Source: an uncultured Lachnospiraceae bacterium (GTDB lineage Bacteria; Bacillota; Clostridia; Lachnospirales; Lachnospiraceae). Taken from it: DNA of 7,926 nucleotides. Within the stretch, counting starts at the first letter, position 1, and each line of letters opens with the position of its first letter. Made by a program: the position numbers and the translations under genes. Below, in pieces: positions 1-5,953 of the stretch. The stretch lies in assembly GCA_947178115.1 (NCBI GenBank), contig CAMWXF010000066.1:1-7926 (forward strand), written 5' to 3'. The notes beneath the pieces are model-generated. The model saw nothing but the letters and a program-made list of their open reading frames with translations. It did not search any database and had not been told where the DNA came from.

Positions 1-964
1 GTTTAGACCCTGTTGTCTCCTTCCCGCTGCCGCCGATAAATACGCTGAACTGTTTACAGATCGACTGCACATATACGGTAAGCTCCGCCGGATTCTCGCT
101 GCGGATACCCGCTTTCGTATAAGATACGTTAAATTTCAGCGGATAATAACCGGTCATGACATCGCTTCTTACCGTAAAAATGAAAGTGAATTCCCTTCTG
201 TTTTGCATCGCCGCTTCTTTGGTCTTATTACCCGGAATAAAAGGTTCTGTCTGCAGATAATTGGTCATATCCGGCTCGAAAGGCCACTCTGACACGAGCG
301 TAGAAGTCTGCGGTTCAACGATCAGGTCATTCAATTCCTCCGTACCGAAGTTCATGATTGGCAGGACGATCGCCACCTGCTGGCCCGCACTGACTGTGGG
401 GGTCTGCCAGTTATCCGCCACCTGAAGAAATTCGCTGGTGGTGGCTGTGACATTCGCTACCGCCGTAGATTCCATCTGACCTTTGACAGACGATACATAA
501 GACCACAGTTGTGCCACTGTCATATCTGTGTTGGCTATATAGTATACCGCACTGTTAAATAGATTGTGGAGATTCTCCATCACCTTCGCATCCAGATGAT
601 AACGGATTTCCAGGCTCTGCATATAGTAGTACAAATCTTCATCTGCATCCGCTCTGTCATCATCATTGATAATTCGGTTGTCGCCGTTGTCATTGTTGTT
701 GGTTACAGTCTCAGTATTGTTTCCGGAACTGTTGCTGGTATTGTTATTATTGTTAGTCCCGGTAGTCGGTGGCTTAGTTGTTGGCGTAGAATTATCGCTA
801 ACACTCGCCTCTGTCGCCTCCACACAAGACATCCCCCCGGAAATCTGCGGCACCGAAGGAACCGCCAGTACCGCCGTCGCACACAATGCCATGCCGAGCA
901 ACAACCTTTTTATCACCCTCTTGGCCATGAAGCTTCCTCTCTCACTACATACTCTTTTTTTCAT
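1..964 (-). CDS. Secreted Ig-like (COG1361/NEW3-type) protein, C-terminus beyond left edge
   Basis: This frame is open from the start codon to the left edge of the window, so only the N-terminal part (about 321 codons) is visible. Two starts are possible. ATG at 964 has AGAGGAG seven bases upstream. ATG at 928, in frame 12 codons later, has AGAGAGGAAG and gives a more ordinary signal peptide. Numbered from the 928 start, basic residues (KRVIKR) precede a hydrophobic core at about 9-25. Residues 42-98 are a low-complexity linker rich in Asn, Thr, Ser and Asp, typical of surface proteins. Residues 100-165 look helical. Residues 175-290 are beta-rich with the pattern of NEW3/COG1361 Ig-like domains (QQVAIVLPIMNFG, then FTFIFTVRSD, then YYPLKFNVSY). 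It begins 23 bases after the MacB-type ATPase stop, so it is in the same operon. I infer an extracytoplasmic accessory or sensor for an exporter. The family call rests on pattern only. Confidence 0.82.
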   Translation of the reverse strand, partial: MKKRVCSERGSFMAKRVIKRLLLGMALCATAVLAVPSVPQISGGMSCVEATEASVSDNSTPTTKPPTTGTNNNNNTSNSSGNNTETVTNNNDNGDNRIINDDDRADADEDLYYYMQSLEIRYHLDAKVMENLHNLFNSAVYYIANTDMTVAQLWSYVSSVKGQMESTAVANVTATTSEFLQVADNWQTPTVSAGQQVAIVLPIMNFGTEELNDLIVEPQTSTLVSEWPFEPDMTNYLQTEPFIPGNKTKEAAMQNRREFTFIFTVRSDVMTGYYPLKFNVSYTKAGIRSENPAELTVYVQSICKQFSVFIGGSGKETTGSK

Positions 965-987
965 TTTCTTACTCCTCTTTACCCTTC

Positions 988-1764
988 CTAATTCCCCTGT
1001 AAGTCTTCTCCCGTACGAATGGTATTTTTATTCGCACTTATTTCCTCTGGTATATCTTCTCCGCGTCTGTCCTCGATCTCGATGATCTTCCCATCCTTGA
1101 TCCGCAGGACGATATCCGCAAATCCCGCCAGATAATTATCATGCGTTACCATAACAAGCGTCTGGTTCTTCTCCCGCACCACCTTTTTCATCAGATTCAT
1201 CACTTCCACCGAAGTGTTGGAATCCAGATTGCCGGTGGGCTCATCCGCGAAGATGATCTCAGGCTCCACCACCAGCGCACGCGCCACGCCGACACGCTGC
1301 TGCTGTCCGCCGGACATCTGATTCGGCCTGTGCTTCTTATGCTTCGTCAGTCCGACCAGATCCAGCATCTCCTCCGCTCTGGCATTGCGCTTCTTCTTGT
1401 CCATCCCCTGAAAAGTGAGGGGCAGCGCCACATTCTCAATGGCATTCATCGTTCCCATCAGATTAAAAGACTGAAAAATAAACCCGATATGTTCCCGTCT
1501 GAACGCCACCAATTGATTTTCTGTTTTCGTCTCCATATGCTCCCCGGCGATCACGATCTCTCCTTTCGTCGGCTTTTCAAGTCCCGCCAACATGTTAAGG
1601 AGTGTGGATTTACCGGAGCCGGAGGTTCCCACGATGGAACAAAAATCCCCACGGTTGATGCTGAAGCTGACACCGTTTAACGCCCGCACTTTGGTCTCTC
1701 CGACCCGGTATATCTTATACAGATCCTTGACTCTGATCACAGGTTCTGCCTGTCCTACATTCAT
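988..1764 (-). CDS. ABC transporter ATP-binding protein, MacB/LolD/YtrE type
   Basis: This is the cytoplasmic ATPase subunit of an exporter or mechanotransmission-type ABC system. Numbered from ATG 1764 (258 aa), it has Walker A GTSGSGKST at 46-54, Q-loop Gln98 (FIFQSFNLMG), the signature MSGGQQQRV at 150-158, Walker B with D-loop IIFADEPTGNLD at 170-181, and switch His208 (VMVTHD). ADEPTGNLD and the FQSFNL motif are typical of the MacB/LolD/FtsE group, which pairs with FtsX-type permeases. No such permease is in the window; I infer that it lies left of the edge. The frame extends in phase to ATG 1797, but that codon has no ribosome binding site and sits almost at the predicted transcription start. 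ATG 1764 has AAAGG seven bases upstream, so I prefer it. A charged tail follows residue 230. B. subtilis YtrE is the closest role model by gene order. Confidence 0.95.
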   Translation of the reverse strand: MNVGQAEPVIRVKDLYKIYRVGETKVRALNGVSFSINRGDFCSIVGTSGSGKSTLLNMLAGLEKPTKGEIVIAGEHMETKTENQLVAFRREHIGFIFQSFNLMGTMNAIENVALPLTFQGMDKKKRNARAEEMLDLVGLTKHKKHRPNQMSGGQQQRVGVARALVVEPEIIFADEPTGNLDSNTSVEVMNLMKKVVREKNQTLVMVTHDNYLAGFADIVLRIKDGKIIEIEDRRGEDIPEEISANKNTIRTGEDLQGN

Positions 1765-1784
1765 GAATATGCCTTTCTCTGCGA

Positions 1785-1803
1785 CCTGCGCTTTCATCGC
1801 AGG
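1785..1803. repeat. Inverted repeat at the predicted internal transcription start
   Basis: The arms CCTGCG (1785-1790) and CGCAGG (1798-1803) are perfect complements separated by seven bases. The repeat covers the start point predicted from the TATAAT box at 1805-1810. It could be a small operator or a short hairpin at the RNA 5' end. A six-base stem can arise by chance, so the functional claim is weak. Confidence 0.4.
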
Positions 1804-1804
1804 T

Positions 1805-1834
1805 ATTATATTCTCTGATTTTTCTTTCTTTAAA
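1805..1834 (-). promoter_or_regulatory. Predicted internal promoter before the MacB-type ATPase
   Basis: On the minus strand TTTAAA (1829-1834) is followed after 18 bases by a perfect TATAAT (1805-1810). It sits in the only sizeable intercistronic gap of the operon, the 60 bases between the permease stop at 1858 and the in-frame ATG at 1797. The predicted start point is near 1798, giving a leader of about 33 bases to the ATG at 1764. The -35 box is poor, so activity may be weak or need an activator. Confidence 0.45.
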
Positions 1835-1857
1835 CTCTGCTTATGATATTATCACTT

Positions 1858-4017
1858 TCATTCGTCCTGCGCCTCCAGTGCTGTGGCTTCCTCCACAAAC
1901 TCCGGCACATGTCCCGTATAGAATTTATAATATACGCCGTAACTGCCTCTCTCATACGGATACGTCGTATCTTTTCTGAATGTGATATATATATCGTAAT
2001 TCTGATCCATTTCTTCGGCGGAATGCCACGTCGAATATCCCATATAGGAAGGATAGATCACCGGTACGATCCTGGCAAATTCTTCCTGTTCATAAAAGGT
2101 CTGCGAAACGGAAAAATCCTCATAGGAATAATCGCCATCCGATACCCAAGTGCTTCTGGCATAAACTGAATTCCATTCGGCTCCGACATCCGCCTGTTCC
2201 CTTAATTTATTGTGATAATTTGTTATTGTAATATTCTCAATATCCTCGGGATTTAACTGCAACGGATAGTAGGCATCCTGAGATTCCAAATACGCGATCG
2301 TATGCTCAAAGCTCTCATACACGTCCATCCGCTCCTCCATCCAATTGGGGAACTGGAACGCTATCTGCCCGCAGGCATACTGTGTGCCCGCCAGCGAGAA
2401 ATCAAACTGCTCCATATCTTTGATATAGGCTTCTCTCAATTTCTGCACATCCGCCGTCGGCAGCGCCACCTTAGCCGCTCCGTTGCTGTAACTTAAACTC
2501 ACCACCTGATCATAGGAAGCCTGATCCGTCAGAATCTGATAGGTGCCGTTCTTAAATTCCTGCGAGCCTACGATCCGATCCAGTTTCTCGGCATTAGCAG
2601 GATTGGCAATATCCACCCAGAAGCGTCTGTCCACTTTTCTGCCGGACTTTAAGCGATACAGGATATTGAACACTCTGGGGTCCTTCATATCCTCCGGCTT
2701 CTCACCCCTCGACTTATCGGCAAGCGCCAGCACAGGCTCCGTATCTGTGATAAACATATGCTCCTCTGCGTATGTGTTCGCCTGAACATAATTAAACTCA
2801 TTATCCCAGAACTGCCCGTAATAATCCACATTGAGGGCGATACTGTCCAGTTTGTCCGCCTGCGGCAGATATGCATCATACCCGAACAGATCCAGCTTAA
2901 AGATCAGGAATACAACAATGATTCCCGCAACAACCGCACCGCTGGTCGCCGGATGCCTGAACAGACTCTTAATATCGAAGTCAAAGATTACTTCCACGGC
3001 GGCACTGACGATCACGCCGCAGCCGACCATGCTCGCCACCGTCAGCATCGTGTTGCCGTATGCCGCATTATGTACCCACATTCCGATTCCGAGACCGATC
3101 GGAATTGCCGCAACTACCTTCAATATCTGTCCGATCACGGGGAACGCCATCGCCTTACCCGCCGCCTCCGACGGCCGTTTCCGATAACATATCCATGCCG
3201 CCGCCAGAATCACTACAGCCAGTATAAACCATTTGCCGTAGTAAGGCAATACAAGCCGTGTCACTTCCCTTAAATCCTCCGTGTACGCCATGTATTTGAT
3301 GCTTCGTGCATTATCTATGTAATCTTCCAATACAGAGAGCTTCGGCCCACGTCCTATATAGAATCCCGATACGGTTCGGAAAAATGCGTCCATCATAGTA
3401 TTTAACAGATAGTATAAAAACAACTCATACAACACCAGCGTCCCCGCCACACCGAGACCGATAAACTGATTGCCGGACAGCATCACCGCCAGAATCGCCG
3501 TATGGTACATCACCAGAAAGAACAACATCTGCCATATGAATCCGAATCCAATTATCGCCAGAACAGAACCGTTTACCGCTCCCTGTATCGCTGCTGCCAC
3601 CGTGCCGATCAAAAGGCTCACCAGAGCCGTGGTCAGGTATATGATAATACCGTTCACATAGACTACCGCAAATCTCTTGTTTCTGTCTACCGGTACACTG
3701 TGATACAGATCTACCTTTTTCCCGTCATAGAGATAAGAAAATCCCTGCATACCTATGATCACTGCCAGAAACAGCAGAATAATCATGAGCCTATCCTGAA
3801 AGCCCAACGCATCCTTCGCCGCCTGATACATCGCTTCCTTATACATCTCATATGTCTTGTAAGATCCCTGACTATTCCATCTGTCGATTCGGCTCAAATA
3901 CACCGTCAGACCCCCTACATATGCCATTAACTGCGCCAGAGCGGCTACGATCCACACCCAGATCCGGCGTTTATGGTTCTCTTTGCAGCTAGCCCAAAAT
4001 GATTTTTTTGATGTCAT
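1858..4017 (-). CDS. ABC-2-like permease with large C-terminal soluble domain (YtrC/YtrD-like)
   Basis: This 719-aa membrane protein is the likely partner of the ATPase encoded just before it. About nine hydrophobic segments are visible at roughly 18-40, 77-95, 116-146, 152-180, 185-206, 263-278, 291-314, 322-345 and 360-378. Between the second and third is the motif KKVDLYHSVPVDRNKR (100-115). A K-x-D-x-YHSLP-like motif is characteristic of this Firmicute permease group, I believe the one carrying DUF6449. Residues from about 380 to 719 contain no membrane segment and are rich in Tyr, Trp and acidic residues. They are probably extracytoplasmic, but I cannot fix the topology. The ATG at 4017 lies within the upstream ATPase gene (29-base overlap) and has GGAGG nine bases upstream, which suggests translational coupling. 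The substrate is unknown. By analogy with ytr operons a role in the response to cell-envelope stress is likely. Confidence 0.92.
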   Translation of the reverse strand: MTSKKSFWASCKENHKRRIWVWIVAALAQLMAYVGGLTVYLSRIDRWNSQGSYKTYEMYKEAMYQAAKDALGFQDRLMIILLFLAVIIGMQGFSYLYDGKKVDLYHSVPVDRNKRFAVVYVNGIIIYLTTALVSLLIGTVAAAIQGAVNGSVLAIIGFGFIWQMLFFLVMYHTAILAVMLSGNQFIGLGVAGTLVLYELFLYYLLNTMMDAFFRTVSGFYIGRGPKLSVLEDYIDNARSIKYMAYTEDLREVTRLVLPYYGKWFILAVVILAAAWICYRKRPSEAAGKAMAFPVIGQILKVVAAIPIGLGIGMWVHNAAYGNTMLTVASMVGCGVIVSAAVEVIFDFDIKSLFRHPATSGAVVAGIIVVFLIFKLDLFGYDAYLPQADKLDSIALNVDYYGQFWDNEFNYVQANTYAEEHMFITDTEPVLALADKSRGEKPEDMKDPRVFNILYRLKSGRKVDRRFWVDIANPANAEKLDRIVGSQEFKNGTYQILTDQASYDQVVSLSYSNGAAKVALPTADVQKLREAYIKDMEQFDFSLAGTQYACGQIAFQFPNWMEERMDVYESFEHTIAYLESQDAYYPLQLNPEDIENITITNYHNKLREQADVGAEWNSVYARSTWVSDGDYSYEDFSVSQTFYEQEEFARIVPVIYPSYMGYSTWHSAEEMDQNYDIYITFRKDTTYPYERGSYGVYYKFYTGHVPEFVEEATALEAQDE

Positions 4018-4894
4018 ATCCCACTACCTCCGTTTCACTGATGAAGATCTCCTCTAAAGAAAGAGGAAGCACTTCGTAAAATACGGTATCTACCGTGGCA
4101 AATCTGGCTGTCACTTCTTCCCGCGTGCTTCGTACGGTATAAGTGCGAAGAGACCCCCTCTGTTCCTTCTTAAGCACTTCCATGCCGTTTAGCGCCTTTA
4201 ACTCTTCATCCACCGTGGCAAACACGCACTGCACCTTCTGGATGTTGCACTTCATGTCCTCCAGATCTTTAGAAAGCAGCACGCCGCCCTTATGCAATAG
4301 TCCTACATGATCGCAGATATCCTCAAGCTCCCGCAGATTATGGGATGCAATTACAGGCGTCAGTCCCCGTTCTTCCATCTCCTTGGCAAAAATGGATTTG
4401 ATTCCCTGCCGCATCACCGGATCAAGTCCGTCGAAAGTCTCGTCGCACAGAATATATTTCGTATGTGCGCAGATTCCCAGAAGAAGCGCAAGCTGCTTTT
4501 TCATTCCTTTGGAAAAAGTACTGATCTTCCGGTTCTGATCCAAATTAAAGTGCTCCAGATATTTATAAAATTCCTCTTTATTAAATTCCTCATAGATACC
4601 GCTGAAGTATCGTTCCATCGTCCGCGCATTGGAATTGGCAAAGAAATAAGGCTCATCTGCTATAAAAAAGAGTCTCTTCTTCGCTTCCACGTTATTGTAT
4701 ACGGGCATGTTATCCACTACCACCGTACCACTGTCGGGCCGCAGCACACCGGAGACCATTCTGAGCACAGTGCTCTTGCCGGCTCCGTTCGTTCCGATCA
4801 GACCGAACACGGTATTGTCTTTTATCGTTACACTGACTTCATCAACTGCCTTGATTTTATCAAATGTCTTCGTCAGGTTATGTATCTCTATCAT
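3989..4894 (-). CDS. ABC transporter ATP-binding protein, YtrB-like
   Basis: This 301-aa nucleotide-binding subunit probably powers the permease encoded next, whose start overlaps its last 29 bases. The motifs seen are Walker A GTNGAGKST (34-42), a degenerate signature FSKGMKKQ (127-134) in place of LSGGQ, Walker B YILCDETFDGLDP (147-159) with Asp151 and Glu152, and switch His185 (IASHNL). The usual Q-loop Gln is absent; the corresponding stretch reads FIADEPYFF (77-85), which I associate with YtrB-like ATPases and do not read as damage. A C-terminal region of about 100 residues follows the core and may contact the permease. The ATG at 4894 has a strong AAAGGAGG five bases upstream. It starts 18 bases after the GntR stop, the usual repressor-ATPase-permease arrangement. 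Confidence 0.96.
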   Translation of the reverse strand: MIEIHNLTKTFDKIKAVDEVSVTIKDNTVFGLIGTNGAGKSTVLRMVSGVLRPDSGTVVVDNMPVYNNVEAKKRLFFIADEPYFFANSNARTMERYFSGIYEEFNKEEFYKYLEHFNLDQNRKISTFSKGMKKQLALLLGICAHTKYILCDETFDGLDPVMRQGIKSIFAKEMEERGLTPVIASHNLRELEDICDHVGLLHKGGVLLSKDLEDMKCNIQKVQCVFATVDEELKALNGMEVLKKEQRGSLRTYTVRSTREEVTARFATVDTVFYEVLPLSLEEIFISETEVVGYDIKKIILG

Positions 4895-4912
4895 AAATTC
4901 CTCCTTTTCTGC

Positions 4913-5266
4913 CTAAAGCACTTCGATCAGGCGGATGAGTTCTGCTTTGGACATACCGATCTCCAACACTTCCCGCACAAGTGCCATGATCTGGTCCACA
5001 TATTCGTTCTTGCGTTTCTCCACCAGCCCACTGTCCCCTGATACAAAATTGCCTCTGCCTTTTACCACATAGATAAACCCCTGACGTTCCAGCTCCGCAT
5101 ACGCCTTCTGGATCGTGTTGGGATTAATGGAAAGCTCCATCGCCAGATTGCGTACCGACGGAAGCTGCTCGTCAGGCTGCATAACGCCCTTTAAAATCAG
5201 GGTCTTATAGCGCTCTACGATTTGTTCATATATTGGACGGGTGTCTTTATAATCTATGAATATCAT
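4913..5266 (-). CDS. GntR-family transcriptional regulator, YtrA subfamily
   Basis: This 117-aa protein is the first gene of the operon and its likely repressor. The N-terminal winged helix-turn-helix covers about 10-77: PIYEQIVERYKTLI, then LPSVRNLAMELSINPNTIQKAY as the helix-turn-helix, then FIYVVKGRGNFV as the wing. The C-terminal part (80-117) is only about two helices, too short for a ligand-binding FadR, HutC or MocR domain. This is the hallmark of the YtrA subfamily, which is nearly always linked to ABC transporters. The ATG at 5266 has AAAGGAG five bases upstream. A perfect inverted repeat overlapping the operon promoter lies about 48-84 bases upstream and fits autorepression. With no effector pocket in view, how it is induced is unclear; in B. 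subtilis ytr genes respond to cell-wall antibiotics. Confidence 0.96.
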   Translation of the reverse strand: MIFIDYKDTRPIYEQIVERYKTLILKGVMQPDEQLPSVRNLAMELSINPNTIQKAYAELERQGFIYVVKGRGNFVSGDSGLVEKRKNEYVDQIMALVREVLEIGMSKAELIRLIEVL

Positions 5267-5297
5267 GTCTGCTCCTTTCCCTGTGAATTACGTTTTA

Positions 5298-5306
5298 CCC
5301 CCCCCC
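5298..5306 (-). repeat. G9 homopolymer tract in the operon leader
   Basis: Nine consecutive C on the plus strand are nine G in the transcript. They sit between the operator and the GntR gene, with their near end 31 bases upstream of the ATG. Tracts of this length are prone to slippage during replication and also to sequencing error. A CCACC/GGTGG pairing between the transcript start and the edge of this tract is possible. Confidence 0.8.
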
Positions 5307-5313
5307 ACCGAGA

Positions 5314-5350
5314 ATACTAAGTGTACTATCAGTGGTGGTACACTTAGTAT
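5314..5350. promoter_or_regulatory. Perfect 13-bp inverted repeat, probable YtrA-type operator
   Basis: The arms ATACTAAGTGTAC (5314-5326) and GTACACTTAGTAT (5338-5350) are exact reverse complements with an 11-base spacer. The site contains AGTGTA-N13-TACACT. From memory this is the operator form reported for B. subtilis YtrA, including the spacing. It overlaps the -10 box and the predicted transcription start of the operon that begins with the GntR gene, so bound repressor would block RNA polymerase. Binding is inferred, not shown. Confidence 0.88.
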
Positions 5351-5374
5351 AGTTAAAGTGTGCGTGGTTGTCAA
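5346..5374 (-). promoter_or_regulatory. Sigma-70/SigA-type promoter of the GntR-ABC operon
   Basis: On the minus strand TTGACA (5369-5374) is followed after exactly 17 bases by TATACT (5346-5351). This is almost consensus for the housekeeping sigma factor. The start point is expected near 5339, giving a leader of about 73 bases to the GntR ATG. The -10 box shares five bases with the inverted repeat at 5314-5350. Such a strong promoter fits an operon kept off by a repressor. Confidence 0.85.
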
Positions 5375-5433
5375 GTGTGGGAATAAGGATTTGGGAATTT
5401 AGAAATTAAAGATATGGGTTGTGAACAACGGCC
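5375..5433. other. Non-coding spacer without recognised signals
   Basis: Between the -35 box of the GntR operon promoter and palindromic element A there is AT-rich DNA with no open frame of note, repeat or second promoter that I can support. Likewise 5570-5602, between elements A and B, shows only a small tandem ATAAACT motif. The full gene-free interval is 5267-5953. Confidence 0.6.
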
Positions 5434-5569
5434 GCTCGGACAGATGATAAAATCTTCGTCGCCGCGCTCCCGCTCCGTAAAACACGCAGCGGCACTAAGT
5501 TCGTGAAATACCTCACTAAGTGCCGGCGCGTTTTAAGGGGCTCCTTAAGAATTTATCATCCGCCCGAGC
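5434..5569. repeat. Palindromic intergenic element A
   Basis: The outer arms 5434-5456 (GCTCGGACAGATGATAAAA...) and 5547-5569 (ending CATCCGCCCGAGC) match in 20 of 23 positions as reverse complements. Inside, CGGCACT and AGTGCCG pair, with a tip hairpin GTGA-AATACC-TCAC (5503-5516). A separate hairpin TTAAGG-GGCT-CCTTAA lies at 5533-5548. The whole segment would therefore fold as a long, imperfect, branched hairpin. Two of the three outer mismatches become G-U pairs if the minus strand is the RNA. There is no coding potential. It resembles a dispersed palindromic repeat of the REP or MITE kind; copy number cannot be judged from one window. Confidence 0.75.
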
Positions 5570-5602
5570 TGATGTATTGGCTATAAACTGATAAACTAAT
5601 GA

Positions 5603-5611
5603 ACTTATAAA
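5603..5611. repeat. Left copy of 9-bp direct repeat flanking element B
   Basis: ACTTATAAA here recurs in direct orientation at 5856-5864. The two copies flank the inverted-repeat element at nearly equal distance (7 and 6 bases outside its arms), as a target-site duplication would. The word is AT-rich, so chance is not excluded. Confidence 0.5.
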
Positions 5612-5618
5612 TTTTCAT

Positions 5619-5849
5619 GGCAGATTGCACAAAATATTCTTGAAGCTGGCATGCGGAGGAATATGAGATTTTCTTAATATTCCGCTCAAATCCCAGAAAT
5701 TTCGGGACACGGATGTCCCGAAAAGCCCGACATGAGCCCGGACGGCGAATAGAGGGCGGTTTCGTCCGCAGCCACAACATCACCGGAATATTTTAGAAAA
5801 TCCATATGACGTAGCCCGCCAGCTTCGAGAATATTTTGCGCAATCTGCC
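5619..5849. mobile_element. MITE-like element B with 32-bp terminal inverted repeats
   Basis: The arms 5619-5650 (starting GGCAGATTGCAC) and 5818-5849 (ending GCGCAATCTGCC) are reverse complements at 30 of 32 positions. The pairing continues inward: the GATTTTC..ATATTCCG stretch at about 5667-5684 matches the CGGAATATTTTAGAAAATC stretch at about 5783-5801. The apex holds a perfect 10-bp hairpin TTTCGGGACA-CGGA-TGTCCCGAAA (5700-5723) and a weaker CGGACG/CGTCCG stem (5739-5768). No transposase or other convincing coding frame lies inside. With the flanking 9-bp direct repeats this looks like a non-autonomous transposable element, although a structured RNA is an alternative. Confidence 0.68.
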
Positions 5850-5855
5850 CTCCCC

Positions 5856-5864
5856 ACTTATAAA
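5856..5864. repeat. Right copy of 9-bp direct repeat flanking element B
   Basis: ACTTATAAA, identical to and in the same orientation as 5603-5611, lies six bases outside the right arm of element B. It is the candidate second half of a target-site duplication. Confidence 0.5.
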
Positions 5865-5894
5865 ACACACTTGTCTACATATAATCATCGAACT

Positions 5895-5930
5895 AAAAAA
5901 GGACATACATGGAATTGTCCACATATGCCC
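5895..5930 (-). terminator. Intrinsic terminator of gpmI
   Basis: In the minus-strand RNA, GGGCAUAUGUGG pairs with CCAUGUAUGUCC over all 12 positions when G-U pairs are allowed. The loop is six bases, and UUUUUU (5895-5900) follows at once. It begins 23 bases after the gpmI stop. It should end the glycolytic transcript before the palindromic elements and the next operon. Confidence 0.88.
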
Positions 5931-5953
5931 TCTTTAATATTCTTTAAATACAC

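Noticed and set aside
825..835. Possible lipobox (GMSC) in the secreted protein
   Set aside because: The -3 position is Gly and not Leu/Val/Ile, and the Cys is about ten residues past the hydrophobic core, so a lipoprotein call is not supported.
566..1085. Two overlapping plus-strand open frames of about 140 codons
   Set aside because: They lie antisense to the start of the secreted protein gene and the end of the MacB-type ATPase gene. Their translations are low-complexity Val/Ile/Leu-rich runs caused by the Asn/Thr-rich linker read backwards.
4307..5041. Plus-strand open frame of 244 codons
   Set aside because: It is antisense to the well-supported ABC ATPase and GntR genes, has His/Cys-rich random-looking composition and no recognisable domain.
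5515..5522. ACTAAGTG word shared by the operator (5317-5323 region) and element A
   Set aside because: Only eight bases are shared, the TGTAC part of the operator is missing and the inverted partner does not match, so a second operator is unlikely.
5700..5723. Perfect 10-bp hairpin considered as a terminator
   Set aside because: Neither strand has a proper U run after the stem, and it is embedded in the apex of element B. The real gpmI terminator is at 5895-5930.
5556..5868. Short minus-strand frames of 75 and 60 codons across element B
   Set aside because: They cover the inverted-repeat structure, have no good ribosome binding site and no recognisable protein features; the base pairing explains the sequence better.
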